From: Desulfobulbus sp.
GTDB taxonomy: Bacteria; Desulfobacterota; Desulfobulbia; Desulfobulbales; Desulfobulbaceae
NCBI GenBank assembly: GCA_031280615.1
Contig: JAITGO010000019.1
Span: 28,457 to 92,456 of the forward strand
Reading direction: 5' to 3'
Length of the DNA stretch: 64,000 bases
Position 1 is the first letter of the stretch; the number at the start of each line of letters is the position of its first letter. The translations under genes and the position numbers were made by a program. The notes beneath the pieces were generated by a model, which made no database searches, was not told where the DNA came from, and was given only the letters and a program-made list of their open reading frames with translations. Positions 46,358 through 54,412 of this stretch are shown here, in pieces.

Positions 46358-46801
46358 ATGGCAAGAAAGAGAACGGAAATCCAGGCGATTCGGTCCAACG
46401 TGCCGATCTATCCGATCGGGGTGGCCGCCAAGCTGCTGAACGTGCATCCGCGCACTTTGCGGATCTACGAACAGGAAGGGTTGATCAAGCCGGCCATGGT
46501 CGGCAACCGGCGGATGTTTTCAGCCGACGATATCCAATGGATCACCTGCCTGCGGACCTTTATCCATGAAGAGGGGATCAGCATTCCTGGCCTGAAAAAA
46601 CTGCTGGACTACATCCCCTGTTGGGAGGTGGCCGGCTGCCCCTTGGATATTCGCGAGCAATGCGCGGCCAAGGTCGATCGTGCGGTCCCGCGCACCCTGC
46701 ACCAGGTCGGGGATAAGGCCGCCGTGGCCGAGGCCCGGGAGCAGGACCGGCAGCAGCGCGAACAGGCCGGGCAAAAAAAAAAGCGCCAGTCTTCCGCCTG
46801 A
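46358..46801 (+). CDS. MerR-type regulator with C-x5-C-x7-C motif (copy 1)
   Basis: From the ATG at 46358 (GGGAGG upstream) the product is 147 residues. The N-terminal winged helix-turn-helix is of MerR type (IGVAAKLLNVHPRTLRIYEQEGLIKP). After the recognition and wing region comes LLDYIPCWEVAGCPLDIREQC, giving C-x5-C-x7-C, then a Gln/Lys-rich tail. The same cysteine pattern is found in the gene at 53396. It probably binds a metal or Fe-S cluster, or senses redox state; it lacks the long dimerisation helix plus C-terminal metal loop of classical MerR. It lies 81 bases after the first nrfD-like gene and likely regulates it. Confidence 0.85.
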   Translation: MARKRTEIQAIRSNVPIYPIGVAAKLLNVHPRTLRIYEQEGLIKPAMVGNRRMFSADDIQWITCLRTFIHEEGISIPGLKKLLDYIPCWEVAGCPLDIREQCAAKVDRAVPRTLHQVGDKAAVAEAREQDRQQREQAGQKKKRQSSA

Positions 46802-46952
46802 TGGACAAGAAAACGGCGTGGCCGGCCGGCCGGACCGAAAAGGCGGTGCGCCGATCCTGCGGCTGAGCACGGTTGGGCGTCGTCCGGACGGATATTATCG
46901 GGAAAGAATGGCTGGCTGATAACGGCTGCGGCCATGGAGAACAGGCACCTTG

Positions 46953-46986
46953 AAAAGGCGTTCCGCAATCGCGGGACGCCTTTTTT
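46953..46986. terminator. Bidirectional terminator between the MerR gene and the PAS regulator
   Basis: AAAAGGCGTTCCGC (46953-46966) pairs with GCGGGACGCCTTTT (46971-46984) around a four-base loop, with T runs on both strands. It lies between two convergent genes and can serve both. Confidence 0.9.
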
Positions 46987-47007
46987 GTTGCCCGTGCAGG
47001 TGGGGAG

Positions 47008-49410
47008 TCAGTCTTCGGGATCGCTTTTGTCTCGGGTCTGGCTGGTAATGTCGTATCGTTCGATTTTGCGCCGCAAGGTATCCTTTGAGATACCCAGTTC
47101 CCGGCAGGTGGCCATTTTTCGCCAGCGGTTGCGTTCCAGGCTCAGGAAGATGGCCTGCTTTTCGATTTCCTCCAGGGTCTGCGGTCCCGCACCGGATCGG
47201 GAAGAGGTCAGGGATTCGCAGCCGGCGGCAAAGGGGTCGGGGAGATGCTGCGGCTGGATGTAGCCGCCGTCGCACAGAATGAACGAATATTCGACGATAT
47301 TCTCCAGTTCGCGGATATTGCCGGGGTAGTTGTAGCGCATCAGCAGCGACAGAGCGGCCCCGGAAATGCCGACGATGTCCTTGCCCTGCTGGGCGCTATA
47401 CTTCTTGATGAAATGGTCGATGAGCAGGGGAATGTCTTCTTTGCGCTCCCGAAGCGGCGGCAGGATGATTTTCACCACGTTGAGGCGGTAAAACAGATCG
47501 TTGCGGAACGAACCCTCGCCAACCAGGGCCTCGAGATCGCGGTTGGTGGCGGTGATGATGCGGACGTTGGCCTTGACCGGGATATTGGAACCCAGCGGTT
47601 CGTAGACCTTTTCCTGCAGCACCCGCAGCAGCTTGACCTGGACGCTGCCCGGCAAATCGCCGATCTCGTCGAGAAAAAGGGTGCCGCCCTCGGCGGCGGC
47701 GAAACGGCCGATCTTGTCCTTGCGGGCATCGGTGAAGGCCCCGGCCTTGTAGCCGAACAACTCCGATTCCAGCAGGGTTTCCGGCAAGGCGGCGCAGTTG
47801 ACGATGACAAAGGGTTTGTTGGCGCGTTCGCTGGAATTGTAGAGGGCGCGGGCAATCAACTCCTTGCCGGTGCCGGATTCGCCGAGCACGAGAACGGTGC
47901 TGGGGCTTCGGGCGATCTCCGGCAGAATGCCGAACAGCCGCTGCATGGCCGGTGCCTTGGAGATGATGGCGTCGAAGGTGTATTTCTGGCTCAGTTGCTG
48001 GCGCAGGGCGGTGATGGCGGTGAGGTCGCGGAAGGTTTCGACCCCGCCGACGATGTTGCCTTCGTGGTCGGTAAGCGGGGCGGCACTGATGCTGATTGGC
48101 ACCTTGTCGCCGTGGTTGTTGCGGATGGTGATCGAGCGGTTGGCCACCGGCGCGCCGGTATAGAGGCTTTCGGCGATGGCGCAATTCTTGCCGCAGATGG
48201 ACGAGTGGAAGATGTCGGAGCAGGACATGCCTACGGCCTCTTCCCTGGACCAGCCGGTGATCTCTTCGGCGGCCCGGTTGAAGGAGGTGATGTTCCAGTT
48301 GCGGTCCACGGTGAACACCCCGTCGGCGATGGAGTCGAGAATCAGACTCTCGCGGATGGAGGAGGTGTTGTCGCGGAAGGTCTCGATGCCGCCGATGATG
48401 TTGCCGAAATCGTCCCGCAACGGGGCCGAGCTGATGGTGACCGGGATCGAATTGCCGGCCTTACCCTTGATGAAGATGGAGCGGTCGACGAACATGCTGT
48501 TGCCGTCGATGGCCTTCTGCAGCAGGCAGTCGTTGCCGCACACGCTGGAATGGAAGATGTCCCGGCACGGCTTGCCGACCACCTCGTCCTGGGTCCAACC
48601 GGTGATGGCCTCGGCCGCCCGGTTGAACGAGGTGATGGTCCGGTTGTGGTCGATGGTGAAGACGCCGTCGGCCACCGAGGCCAGAATCAAATCGTTGTGG
48701 AGCGATTCGGAGCTGTCGTGGAAGGTTTGGATACCGCCGATCACCTGGTTGTTGAGGTCGTAGAGCGGAGAAAGGGTCAGGGACAGGGGGTAGACGCGGC
48801 CATCCTTGCGGGTGGAGAAGATGGTGTGGCCGACAAAGGTTTTCTCCTCTTCGACTGCGTGTCTGAGCAGGCATTGGTTTTCACAGAATTCCGGCGGAAA
48901 GATTTCCTGGTAGTTCTTGCCGACCACATCCTCGGTGGTCCATCCGGTAAGCTGCTCGGCCGCCCGGTTGAAGGTCATGATTTCCAGGGAGCGGTTGACG
49001 GTGAGCACTCCCTCGGATACCGAATCGAGCAACAGGTGGTGAAAGAGCATTTCATTGCTGTCGTCAAGGATGACCAGAGCGCCGGCTAGCGCCCGGTCCC
49101 GGTCCCACAGCGGGGTAACCGTGGCGAGCACCTCGAGCGGTCGTTGCCCGTTCGAGCCGGTGCGCAGCACCGATTGCGCCGAAACCGAGTTTTCCCAGCC
49201 GATTTGATCGAACAGGTCGCCCAGGTTGCCGGTGTTGTCTGTGAAGGCGATGATTTCGTCCATGGCTCGGCCGAACAGGTCGCCCAGGGTTCGCCCGGTG
49301 AGTTGCTCGGCGTTTTTGTTGAGACCGATGATCCGGCAGCTGCGGTCCAGGTGAAAAAGGGCCAGGGTATCGTGCAGCAGGTTGAGTTGTTTAACGAGAT
49401 TGGCGCGCAT
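47008..49410 (-). CDS. Four-PAS sigma-54 activator with cysteine-patterned PAS domains
   Basis: From the ATG at 49410 the product is 800 residues. It has four tandem PAS domains (about 10-118, 122-230, 235-345, 350-460), an AAA+ sigma-54 activation domain (Walker [16 protein letters not shown], Walker [14 protein letters not shown]) and a Fis helix-turn-helix ([26 protein letters not shown]). The sigma-54 contact loop is GAFTDA in place of GAFTGA. PAS 3 and PAS 4 share [14 protein letters not shown] and [14 protein letters not shown] (C-x8-C-x3-C, near residues 280 and 395); PAS 2 keeps the last two (CENQC near 175). It is probably a redox or metal sensor. It lies between the two NrfD cassettes and is a candidate activator of the sigma-54-type promoters at 51790 and 54280. 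Confidence 0.9.
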   Translation of the reverse strand: MRANLVKQLNLLHDTLALFHLDRSCRIIGLNKNAEQLTGRTLGDLFGRAMDEIIAFTDNTGNLGDLFDQIGWENSVSAQSVLRTGSNGQRPLEVLATVTPLWDRDRALAGALVILDDSNEMLFHHLLLDSVSEGVLTVNRSLEIMTFNRAAEQLTGWTTEDVVGKNYQEIFPPEFCENQCLLRHAVEEEKTFVGHTIFSTRKDGRVYPLSLTLSPLYDLNNQVIGGIQTFHDSSESLHNDLILASVADGVFTIDHNRTITSFNRAAEAITGWTQDEVVGKPCRDIFHSSVCGNDCLLQKAIDGNSMFVDRSIFIKGKAGNSIPVTISSAPLRDDFGNIIGGIETFRDNTSSIRESLILDSIADGVFTVDRNWNITSFNRAAEEITGWSREEAVGMSCSDIFHSSICGKNCAIAESLYTGAPVANRSITIRNNHGDKVPISISAAPLTDHEGNIVGGVETFRDLTAITALRQQLSQKYTFDAIISKAPAMQRLFGILPEIARSPSTVLVLGESGTGKELIARALYNSSERANKPFVIVNCAALPETLLESELFGYKAGAFTDARKDKIGRFAAAEGGTLFLDEIGDLPGSVQVKLLRVLQEKVYEPLGSNIPVKANVRIITATNRDLEALVGEGSFRNDLFYRLNVVKIILPPLRERKEDIPLLIDHFIKKYSAQQGKDIVGISGAALSLLMRYNYPGNIRELENIVEYSFILCDGGYIQPQHLPDPFAAGCESLTSSRSGAGPQTLEEIEKQAIFLSLERNRWRKMATCRELGISKDTLRRKIERYDITSQTRDKSDPED

Positions 49411-49743
49411 GGTGCTGGAATTCTGGCTGAAAAAGGGGTGGGTTGGGACAGGGGCAACGCTCAGGCGGCCCTTGTCCCGCGGGCGGGCACGATTGCCGAG
49501 CCGGGACGGGAAAAGCGATCCGGCGGCCGCGGGCTTCGCCTGCCAATCGGCAACCGGGCCGTGTACCACCATGTATTTGAAAACTTGCTCTTCTCAAGGT
49601 TTTGGGGTATGTTCTCGTGTTGTTTTTCAAGGACAAATGAGTGACCATTCATTCGCGACCTTTCTTTTCTTTTGCTGAAACGGGGTATTGTAGCACAAGG
49701 TGCGCAAGTCGTCTTTATCACTTTTTTCTGTCGAGGGCATGGA

Positions 49744-50511
49744 ATGAACATTAACGAGTTGGAAAAATTAACCAATGAAGGGGTGGATAATCTCCCATCC
49801 TTCGAACGCCGCACCTTTCTACGTGCTGGCCTCGCCATCACCGGATTGTTCATGGGAGGGACGGTCCTGTCGCTCACCTCCGTCCGCGACGTCGAAGCCG
49901 CTGTGAGTTCCATGCCGAAGGACGAAAAATACCCCTACAAGCCCCACTACAGCATGGTCATGCGGCAGAATCTGTGCGTTGACTGCGAACGCTGCATGGA
50001 TGCCTGCGTCCGGACCAACCACGTGCCGCCCTATGGCTGGCGGACCAAGATTCTCGAACGAACCCGCAACGTCGGTCCCAAAGAAAAAGAAACAATTTTC
50101 ATGCCCGTTCTCTGCAACCAGTGCAACGAACCGCCCTGCGTCCGCGTTTGCCCGACCGTGGCGACCTACAAGGACAAGACCACCGGCATCGTCATGATGG
50201 AGAGCAAGAAGTGCATCGGTTGCAAGACATGCATGGCCGCCTGTCCCTACAATGCCCGCTATTTCAACGAAGAAACCCGGGCGGTGGACAAATGCAATTT
50301 CTGCTGGGACACCCGCCTGACCAAGGGCATGAAGGATACGGCCTGCGTCGAGGCCTGCCCCGCCAAGGTCAGGATCTTTGGCGACCTCAGCGACCCGAAC
50401 AGCGAAGTCTACAAACTCGTGCATCAACCGGAGACCACGGTATGGGTTCTGCGACCTGAAGTCGGCGCCTTGCCCAACGTGTTTTATATGAACGTGACCT
50501 TGGATATCTAA
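49744..50511 (+). CDS. Periplasmic four-cluster ferredoxin subunit (DsrO/NrfC/PsrB-like)
   Basis: 255 residues. The N terminus carries a Tat-type signal (ERRTFLRAGLAITGLFMGG, twin Arg at 22-23), so the folded protein goes to the periplasm. Sixteen cysteines fit four [4Fe-4S] clusters: CVDCERCMDAC (78-88), CNQCNEPPCVRVC, CIGCKTCMAAC and CNFC...CVEAC. This layout matches the electron-transfer subunits that join NrfD-type membrane proteins. It forms an operon with the hexahaem cytochrome 20 bases downstream. The ATG at 49744 is chosen; an upstream extension to 49672 has no ribosome site. Its partner could be either NrfD-like protein in the window. Confidence 0.93.
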   Translation: MNINELEKLTNEGVDNLPSFERRTFLRAGLAITGLFMGGTVLSLTSVRDVEAAVSSMPKDEKYPYKPHYSMVMRQNLCVDCERCMDACVRTNHVPPYGWRTKILERTRNVGPKEKETIFMPVLCNQCNEPPCVRVCPTVATYKDKTTGIVMMESKKCIGCKTCMAACPYNARYFNEETRAVDKCNFCWDTRLTKGMKDTACVEACPAKVRIFGDLSDPNSEVYKLVHQPETTVWVLRPEVGALPNVFYMNVTLDI

Positions 50512-50531
50512 AGGATAAAAGGAGAAGAAAT

Positions 50532-51236
50532 ATGAAAATGAAGACTCTTTTGATGGCGGCATTGTGGGTTGTTGCGGTAGCGGGTACTTCCATGGCAGCG
50601 GACAAGGAAACCGCGCCGGCACCGGCACCCGCCGCTCCGGCCAAACAGTACGAATCCTTTGGCAATACCCAAATCGTCGAGATGGAATCGGTCAAACAGA
50701 TGTTCAGCCACAAGGCCCACGTGGTGACGGCCGGCCTGACCTGCGACAGCTGTCACCCCAGCCTGTTTGAGCGCAAATGGGGCGCCGCCAAGGCCAAGGG
50801 CGATTATAACATGGCTTCCCTGGATGCCGGCAAGTATTGCGGCGCCTGCCACGATGGCAGCACCGCCTTCAACACCACGGGTCCGGAAACCTGTAAGAAA
50901 TGCCACGGCAGCGACATGAAGCAGCCGGATGTGATCGTGTTCAACCGGCCGGTCAAGGGCGTGGTGTTCACCCACAAGGCGCATGTCGACATGGGGCTGG
51001 ACTGCGCCAGCTGCCACGACAAGGCCTTTGAGATGCGCAAGGGAGCCGCCGAAGAGGAACTCGGCAAATTCAACATGCGGGCGCTCTATGCCGGCAAGTA
51101 CTGCGGCGTCTGTCACAACGGCAATATCGCCTTTGCTTCCAACACCCGCTGTACCTCCTGCCACATCGGCGTCAAGGGAGTGGAGAAGATGCTCAACAAG
51201 GCGGCCGCGGCTGCCGAGGAAAAAGCACAGCACTGA
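50532..51236 (+). CDS. Hexahaem c-type cytochrome made of two c7-like triplets
   Basis: 234 residues with a Sec signal peptide (LLMAALWVVAVAGTSMA) and six CXXCH sites at 71, 103, 121, 158, 191 and 207. Residues 58-125 and 147-211 are repeats of each other (FSHKAHV and FTHKAHV, AGKYCGACHDGS and AGKYCGVCHNGN), each a triplet of the c7/PpcA-like type with the extra His ligand in HKAH. The precursor should be a soluble periplasmic or membrane-associated electron carrier. It is in an operon with the ferredoxin subunit. Together with an NrfD subunit it could form a quinone:cytochrome conduit. It is not a c552/NrfA nitrite reductase: it lacks a CXXCK site. Confidence 0.93.
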   Translation: MKMKTLLMAALWVVAVAGTSMAADKETAPAPAPAAPAKQYESFGNTQIVEMESVKQMFSHKAHVVTAGLTCDSCHPSLFERKWGAAKAKGDYNMASLDAGKYCGACHDGSTAFNTTGPETCKKCHGSDMKQPDVIVFNRPVKGVVFTHKAHVDMGLDCASCHDKAFEMRKGAAEEELGKFNMRALYAGKYCGVCHNGNIAFASNTRCTSCHIGVKGVEKMLNKAAAAAEEKAQH

Positions 51237-51249
51237 TCGCACCTGTTCA

Positions 51250-51284
51250 CGGGGCGGGTCGCAGACCCGCCCCGTTCGTTTTTC
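51250..51284 (+). terminator. Terminator after the cytochrome gene
   Basis: GGGGCGGGTC (51251-51260) and GACCCGCCCC (51264-51273) form a perfect ten-base stem with a GCA loop, followed by GTTCGTTTTT. It closes the ferredoxin-cytochrome operon 14 bases after its stop. Confidence 0.9.
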
Positions 51285-51614
51285 CTCCCCTTGCTCTTCC
51301 CGCTTGCAGTTCTTCCTTCACTCCCCGCTGACAATTATCTTGCCGCATCCCGCAAGCATGGCATAGCTGCCGCCAATGCCGGCCGTTTAGGGCGCATGAT
51401 GCGTCCGGAACGCAACTCTCGTTCCTAACCCTCCTTTTTCATTTGATTTTATTTTGAGCCTGCCGCCGGTCTCCTCCGGCGTTCACGGCGGCATCGGGCC
51501 CGATTTTTTTTACGCAAGGGCAGCTGTCCGTTACCATGCCTTCATCTTTTTCCCCACAAAGATCAACCGGTTGCCTTTTCTGCCTCCTGGCCGGGAACGC
51601 TGGTCTACTGGGCG

Positions 51615-51669
51615 TATTTTGCGCCTCTCTGGAGTGGGTCTGTGGAATCATATTGCGCCGTCTCTGGAG
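51615..51669 (+). repeat. Tandem direct repeat upstream of the second NrfD cassette
   Basis: TATTTTGCGCCTCTCTGGAG (51615-51634) and ATATTGCGCCGTCTCTGGAG (51650-51669) share the TTGCGCC core 34 bases apart and the TCTCTGGAG part 35 bases apart. They lie about 155-190 bases before the predicted start of the sigma-54-type promoter at 51790, the usual distance for activator sites. The rest of the 621-base gap (51237-51857) holds only the terminator and promoter; no further gene is seen. Confidence 0.5.
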
Positions 51670-51789
51670 ATATTTTGCCAATCGCTATTCCCGGAAAAGC
51701 TTGCAAATAGCGCGTTGCCTATAATTTTTATCGCAGAATTCCGGGATGTTGCCTAGGGTTTTCGCGACGCGTCCGCTTGTTCGGCGCAA

Positions 51790-51804
51790 TGGCATATCCC
51801 TTGC
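51790..51804 (+). promoter_or_regulatory. Sigma-54-type promoter of the second NrfD cassette
   Basis: TGGCATATCCCTTGC matches TGGCAC-N5-TTGC at 9 of 10 bases with correct spacing. The predicted start near 51816 lies about 42 bases before the ATG at 51858. Confidence 0.75.
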
Positions 51805-51857
51805 CTTGGTTAAGGTAGCGGATACACCAACCCATGCCCCGAACAAAGAGGTCTTCT

Positions 51858-52091
51858 ATGAACATCGCATTGCAGCATTCCCTCACCCCGGCCGGAAATG
51901 ATGGCGGTCATTTCGGGCTTTCCTGGGTCAAGGCACACCTGGCCCAGATCATCGAATCCTTCTGGTTCTGCCTCAGCTTCATTCTCTTCCTGTTGATGGG
52001 TCCGTTTTCAGCCGTGGTCGCGCTGATCGGTCTCGCTTCCCTGGCCAGCGGGGAAAAAAGGGAGCAGATGCGGGAACCGGCTCGTCTCTGA
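51858..52091 (+). CDS. 77-residue membrane protein ahead of second nrfD-like gene
   Basis: The ATG at 51858 (GAGG six bases upstream) opens a 77-residue protein with one or two membrane helices (about residues 35-65, FWFCLSFILFLLMGPFSAVV and VALIGLASL) and a charged C terminus. It is the first gene after the sigma-54-type promoter at 51790 and lies 45 bases before the second nrfD-like gene. It has no clear similarity to the 38-residue protein at 44871 except size class, membrane helix and position. I do not recognise it. Confidence 0.7.
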   Translation: MNIALQHSLTPAGNDGGHFGLSWVKAHLAQIIESFWFCLSFILFLLMGPFSAVVALIGLASLASGEKREQMREPARL

Positions 52092-52136
52092 TTGTGCACC
52101 CATTGAACATATTCCAAAGAACAAGGAGGTAGAAGT

Positions 52137-53321
52137 ATGGCAAGCGGATTTTCCTTGGCAACGACTGCGGAACCGGAAGTGGCGGGATCGACGGTCAAGG
52201 CCTTGTCAATTTTTTTCGGCCTGGCGATGGCGGTTGGCATCGGCGTCGGTCTGGCCGGATTCATTTTCGGGCATGAACACCTGTTCAACAATACCCGTGA
52301 AGTTCCGTGGGGCTTGCTGATCGCAACCTATGCTTTCTTTGCCATCACGTCCACCGGCCTGTGCCTGCTGGCCGCGATCAGCCATGTCTTCGGCGGCAAC
52401 AATTTGGCCCCCCTGGCCAACAGGATGGTGTGGATTTCGCTGATCACCATCCTCAGCGCTTTCGTCGTCATCGGCATGGAAATCGAGAGCCCGTGGCGGA
52501 TGGCCATCTACAACGTCATCTCGCCGAACATTACCTCAAATATCTGGTGGATGGGGACATTGTACGGGCTTGCGCTCGCTTTCATCCTGTTTGAGTTCTG
52601 GCTGATCCTGACCCGGCACTACACCCTGGCCCTGGCTCTCGGCATTCTGGGAGCTTTGGCCGAAGTAGCCGCCAACACCTGCCTGGGCGGTGTTTTTTCC
52701 ACCTTGGCCGCCCGGCCGTTCTGGTACGGGGCGCAACTGCCGGTGTACTTTCTTGCTTGTGCCTTTCTCTCCGGCGCGGCAGCGGCCATCCTGTTTACGC
52801 ACTACGCCTACCTCCTCCGCGGCCGGGATATGGAGCCCCATATCTTTTCCGGGGTGCAGGCCGCGGGTAAAATCCTGCTGTTGATGATCATCCTGGTGAC
52901 GGTCGCCACTTTCTGGCGCATGGCCTCCTTTTATGTCGGCGGTGCCAGCGACGGCCGGATTGCGGCCAATGCCCTGTATTCCGGTCCCCTGTCCTTCAAT
53001 TTCTGGACGCTCGAAGTGGGTGTCGGCCTGGCCGCTCCCGCCCTGCTCCTGGCAATAACCCGGATGCGAAACGTGGGTGCGATGTCGGCCGCCGCACTGA
53101 TGAGCCTGGTCGGCATGTTCATCGCTCGGCTCGACATGGTGGTCGGCGGCCAGATCGTGCCGCAACAGTTGGGCTTCGACGGCCTGCCCGCCTATCTCAA
53201 TTACACCCCTTCCGGCTACGAATGGCTGGTGGTGCTTGCCGGCATTGGTTTGTGCGGGCTTGCGTTTCTTCAGGGGGAACGGTTCTTCGGCAAGAGTTTC
53301 ACCGAGCCTGCCGCCCACTAA
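52137..53321 (+). CDS. NrfD/PsrC-family membrane quinone-interacting subunit (copy 2)
   Basis: 394 residues, about ten membrane helices, paralogous to the protein at 45083: shared GFIFGHEHLFNNTREVPWGL-type loop, TSTGLCLLAAISHVFG, and SPWRMAIYNVISPNITSNIWW before the MGTLYG helix. AAGGAGG lies upstream of the ATG. The two copies differ most in the second half, which suggests different periplasmic partners. Expression should be sigma-54-dependent (promoter at 51790), unlike copy 1. Confidence 0.85.
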   Translation: MASGFSLATTAEPEVAGSTVKALSIFFGLAMAVGIGVGLAGFIFGHEHLFNNTREVPWGLLIATYAFFAITSTGLCLLAAISHVFGGNNLAPLANRMVWISLITILSAFVVIGMEIESPWRMAIYNVISPNITSNIWWMGTLYGLALAFILFEFWLILTRHYTLALALGILGALAEVAANTCLGGVFSTLAARPFWYGAQLPVYFLACAFLSGAAAAILFTHYAYLLRGRDMEPHIFSGVQAAGKILLLMIILVTVATFWRMASFYVGGASDGRIAANALYSGPLSFNFWTLEVGVGLAAPALLLAITRMRNVGAMSAAALMSLVGMFIARLDMVVGGQIVPQQLGFDGLPAYLNYTPSGYEWLVVLAGIGLCGLAFLQGERFFGKSFTEPAAH

Positions 53322-53395
53322 GGCGAGATAATCGGCGAGTCCGGCGGCCAGGGCGCGAATGCGTTCGGCCGCTGGCTTGCTTTGCGAGGATGACC

Positions 53396-53764
53396 ATGGT
53401 TGATGAACAGAAAGCAATTTTTACGATCGGCGTTGCCGCGCAGATGCTCGGAGTGCATCCGCGTACGCTGCGCATCTACGAGGAGGAGGGGTTGATCGTG
53501 CCCCTACGCAAGGGAAAATGGCGCTACTACACCATGAACGATGTCAAATGGATCGAATGTCTGCGGGAAATGATTCACGGGCACGGGGTATCCATCGCGG
53601 CGGTAAAAAAACTGCTTCAGTACACGCCCTGTTGGAATATCACCGACTGCCCTTTTGACAAACGCAAGCAGTGCACCGCCTTCATGGCTAACGGCTTGAT
53701 CCCGCGCAAGATCGACAAGCAGCGGGTGCGAAAAGTGCAAAACATGGAGAGCAAGGCCGCCTGA
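53396..53764 (+). CDS. MerR-type regulator with C-x5-C-x7-C motif (copy 2)
   Basis: From the ATG at 53396 the product is 122 residues (an ATG six bases earlier lies too close to the GAGG ribosome site). A MerR-type helix-turn-helix (IGVAAQMLGVHPRTLRIYEEEGLIVP) is followed by LLQYTPCWNITDCPFDKRKQC, the same C-x5-C-x7-C pattern as the gene at 46358, and a basic tail. The two share about half their residues in the first 100. It lies 74 bases after the second nrfD-like gene and likely has the same type of signal. Confidence 0.85.
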   Translation: MVDEQKAIFTIGVAAQMLGVHPRTLRIYEEEGLIVPLRKGKWRYYTMNDVKWIECLREMIHGHGVSIAAVKKLLQYTPCWNITDCPFDKRKQCTAFMANGLIPRKIDKQRVRKVQNMESKAA

Positions 53765-53902
53765 CTGTCGCCAAGGGGCAGGGAACTTGAGTCCGCCGTC
53801 CCGCCTCGCTGGATGGCGTCGCAATGCTCTGGCATGCGGTGCTGCAAACCGGCGAACCGGTCGTCAGGATTTGGCCGGGTTTGCCCAGGCTATAAAAAAA
53901 AC

Positions 53903-53944
53903 GCCATGTCACCGGAGCGCGGTTGCCGGCGGCATGGCCTTTGT
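53903..53944 (+). terminator. Probable terminator after the second MerR gene
   Basis: GCCATG (53903-53908) pairs with CATGGC (53933-53938), with an inner CCGG pair, followed by CTTTGTTTC. An A run precedes it, so it may also work on the other strand. The stem is broken, so confidence is moderate. Confidence 0.5.
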
Positions 53945-54065
53945 TTCGCTCTATTTTTCCGTCACTTCCGTGCCGCCGCTCTTCCCGTCCAGGCGGCCGA
54001 TTCCGCAGTGGCCGCATCTTCTTCCGCCATTTTACAGTAGGGCTATCCGCCTGCCCGGAAGGGCA

Positions 54066-54206
54066 TGCAGCATATCGCACAGCCAGTCCGCTGGCACGGT
54101 GTAGCATATCATGCATTCGATGTTTATCCATTTTTTCAACAAGATAGTCAAATTATTCGGGGGTTCTCCGCCCGATTTCCCGGCCCGTGCTGCAGCATAT
54201 GCTGCA
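54066..54206 (+). repeat. Three copies of a 16-bp palindromic site (candidate enhancer sites)
   Basis: The perfect palindrome TGCAGCATATGCTGCA is at 54191-54206. Two related sites are TGCAGCATATCGCACA (54066-54081) and TGTAGCATATCATGCA (54100-54115). Their centres lie about -107, -232 and -198 from the predicted start of the sigma-54-type promoter at 54280. The rest of the gap 53765-54412 is non-coding and has an AT-rich stretch at 54225-54265. Confidence 0.7.
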
Positions 54207-54279
54207 TCTGTTGTCTCCGTTTTCCGGCTGCATTAATAATTTATTCGATAAATCAGTGTGATAATTCTTGTATCGCACA

Positions 54280-54294
54280 TGGTACAGCGCGTGC
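54280..54294 (+). promoter_or_regulatory. Sigma-54-type promoter of the acyl-CoA operon
   Basis: TGGTACAGCGCGTGC matches TGGCAC-N5-TTGC at 8 of 10 bases, with GG and GC correctly spaced. The start is predicted near 54306, about 107 bases before the hydratase ATG. A stem GCGAGG-TCG-CCTCGC (54385-54399) lies in the leader just before the start codon. Confidence 0.6.
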
Positions 54295-54412
54295 AATGAG
54301 CGAAATTGTGTAACGTGTTTGACCTGTCTTTCGGCAGCGGCGATCAACGCCTACGGGCTGTACCAACCGGTGCAGAAAGGATGGGCGAGGTCGCCTCGCG
54401 CAACGTAACGGT

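Noticed and set aside
49691..49705. TAGCACAAGGTGCGC as a sigma-54 promoter of the ferredoxin operon
   Set aside because: One of the almost invariant GG bases of the -24 element is A, and the -12 element is weak.
54091..54105. TGGCACGGTGTAGCA as a sigma-54 promoter
   Set aside because: The GC lies one base too close to the GG; the element at 54280 has correct spacing.
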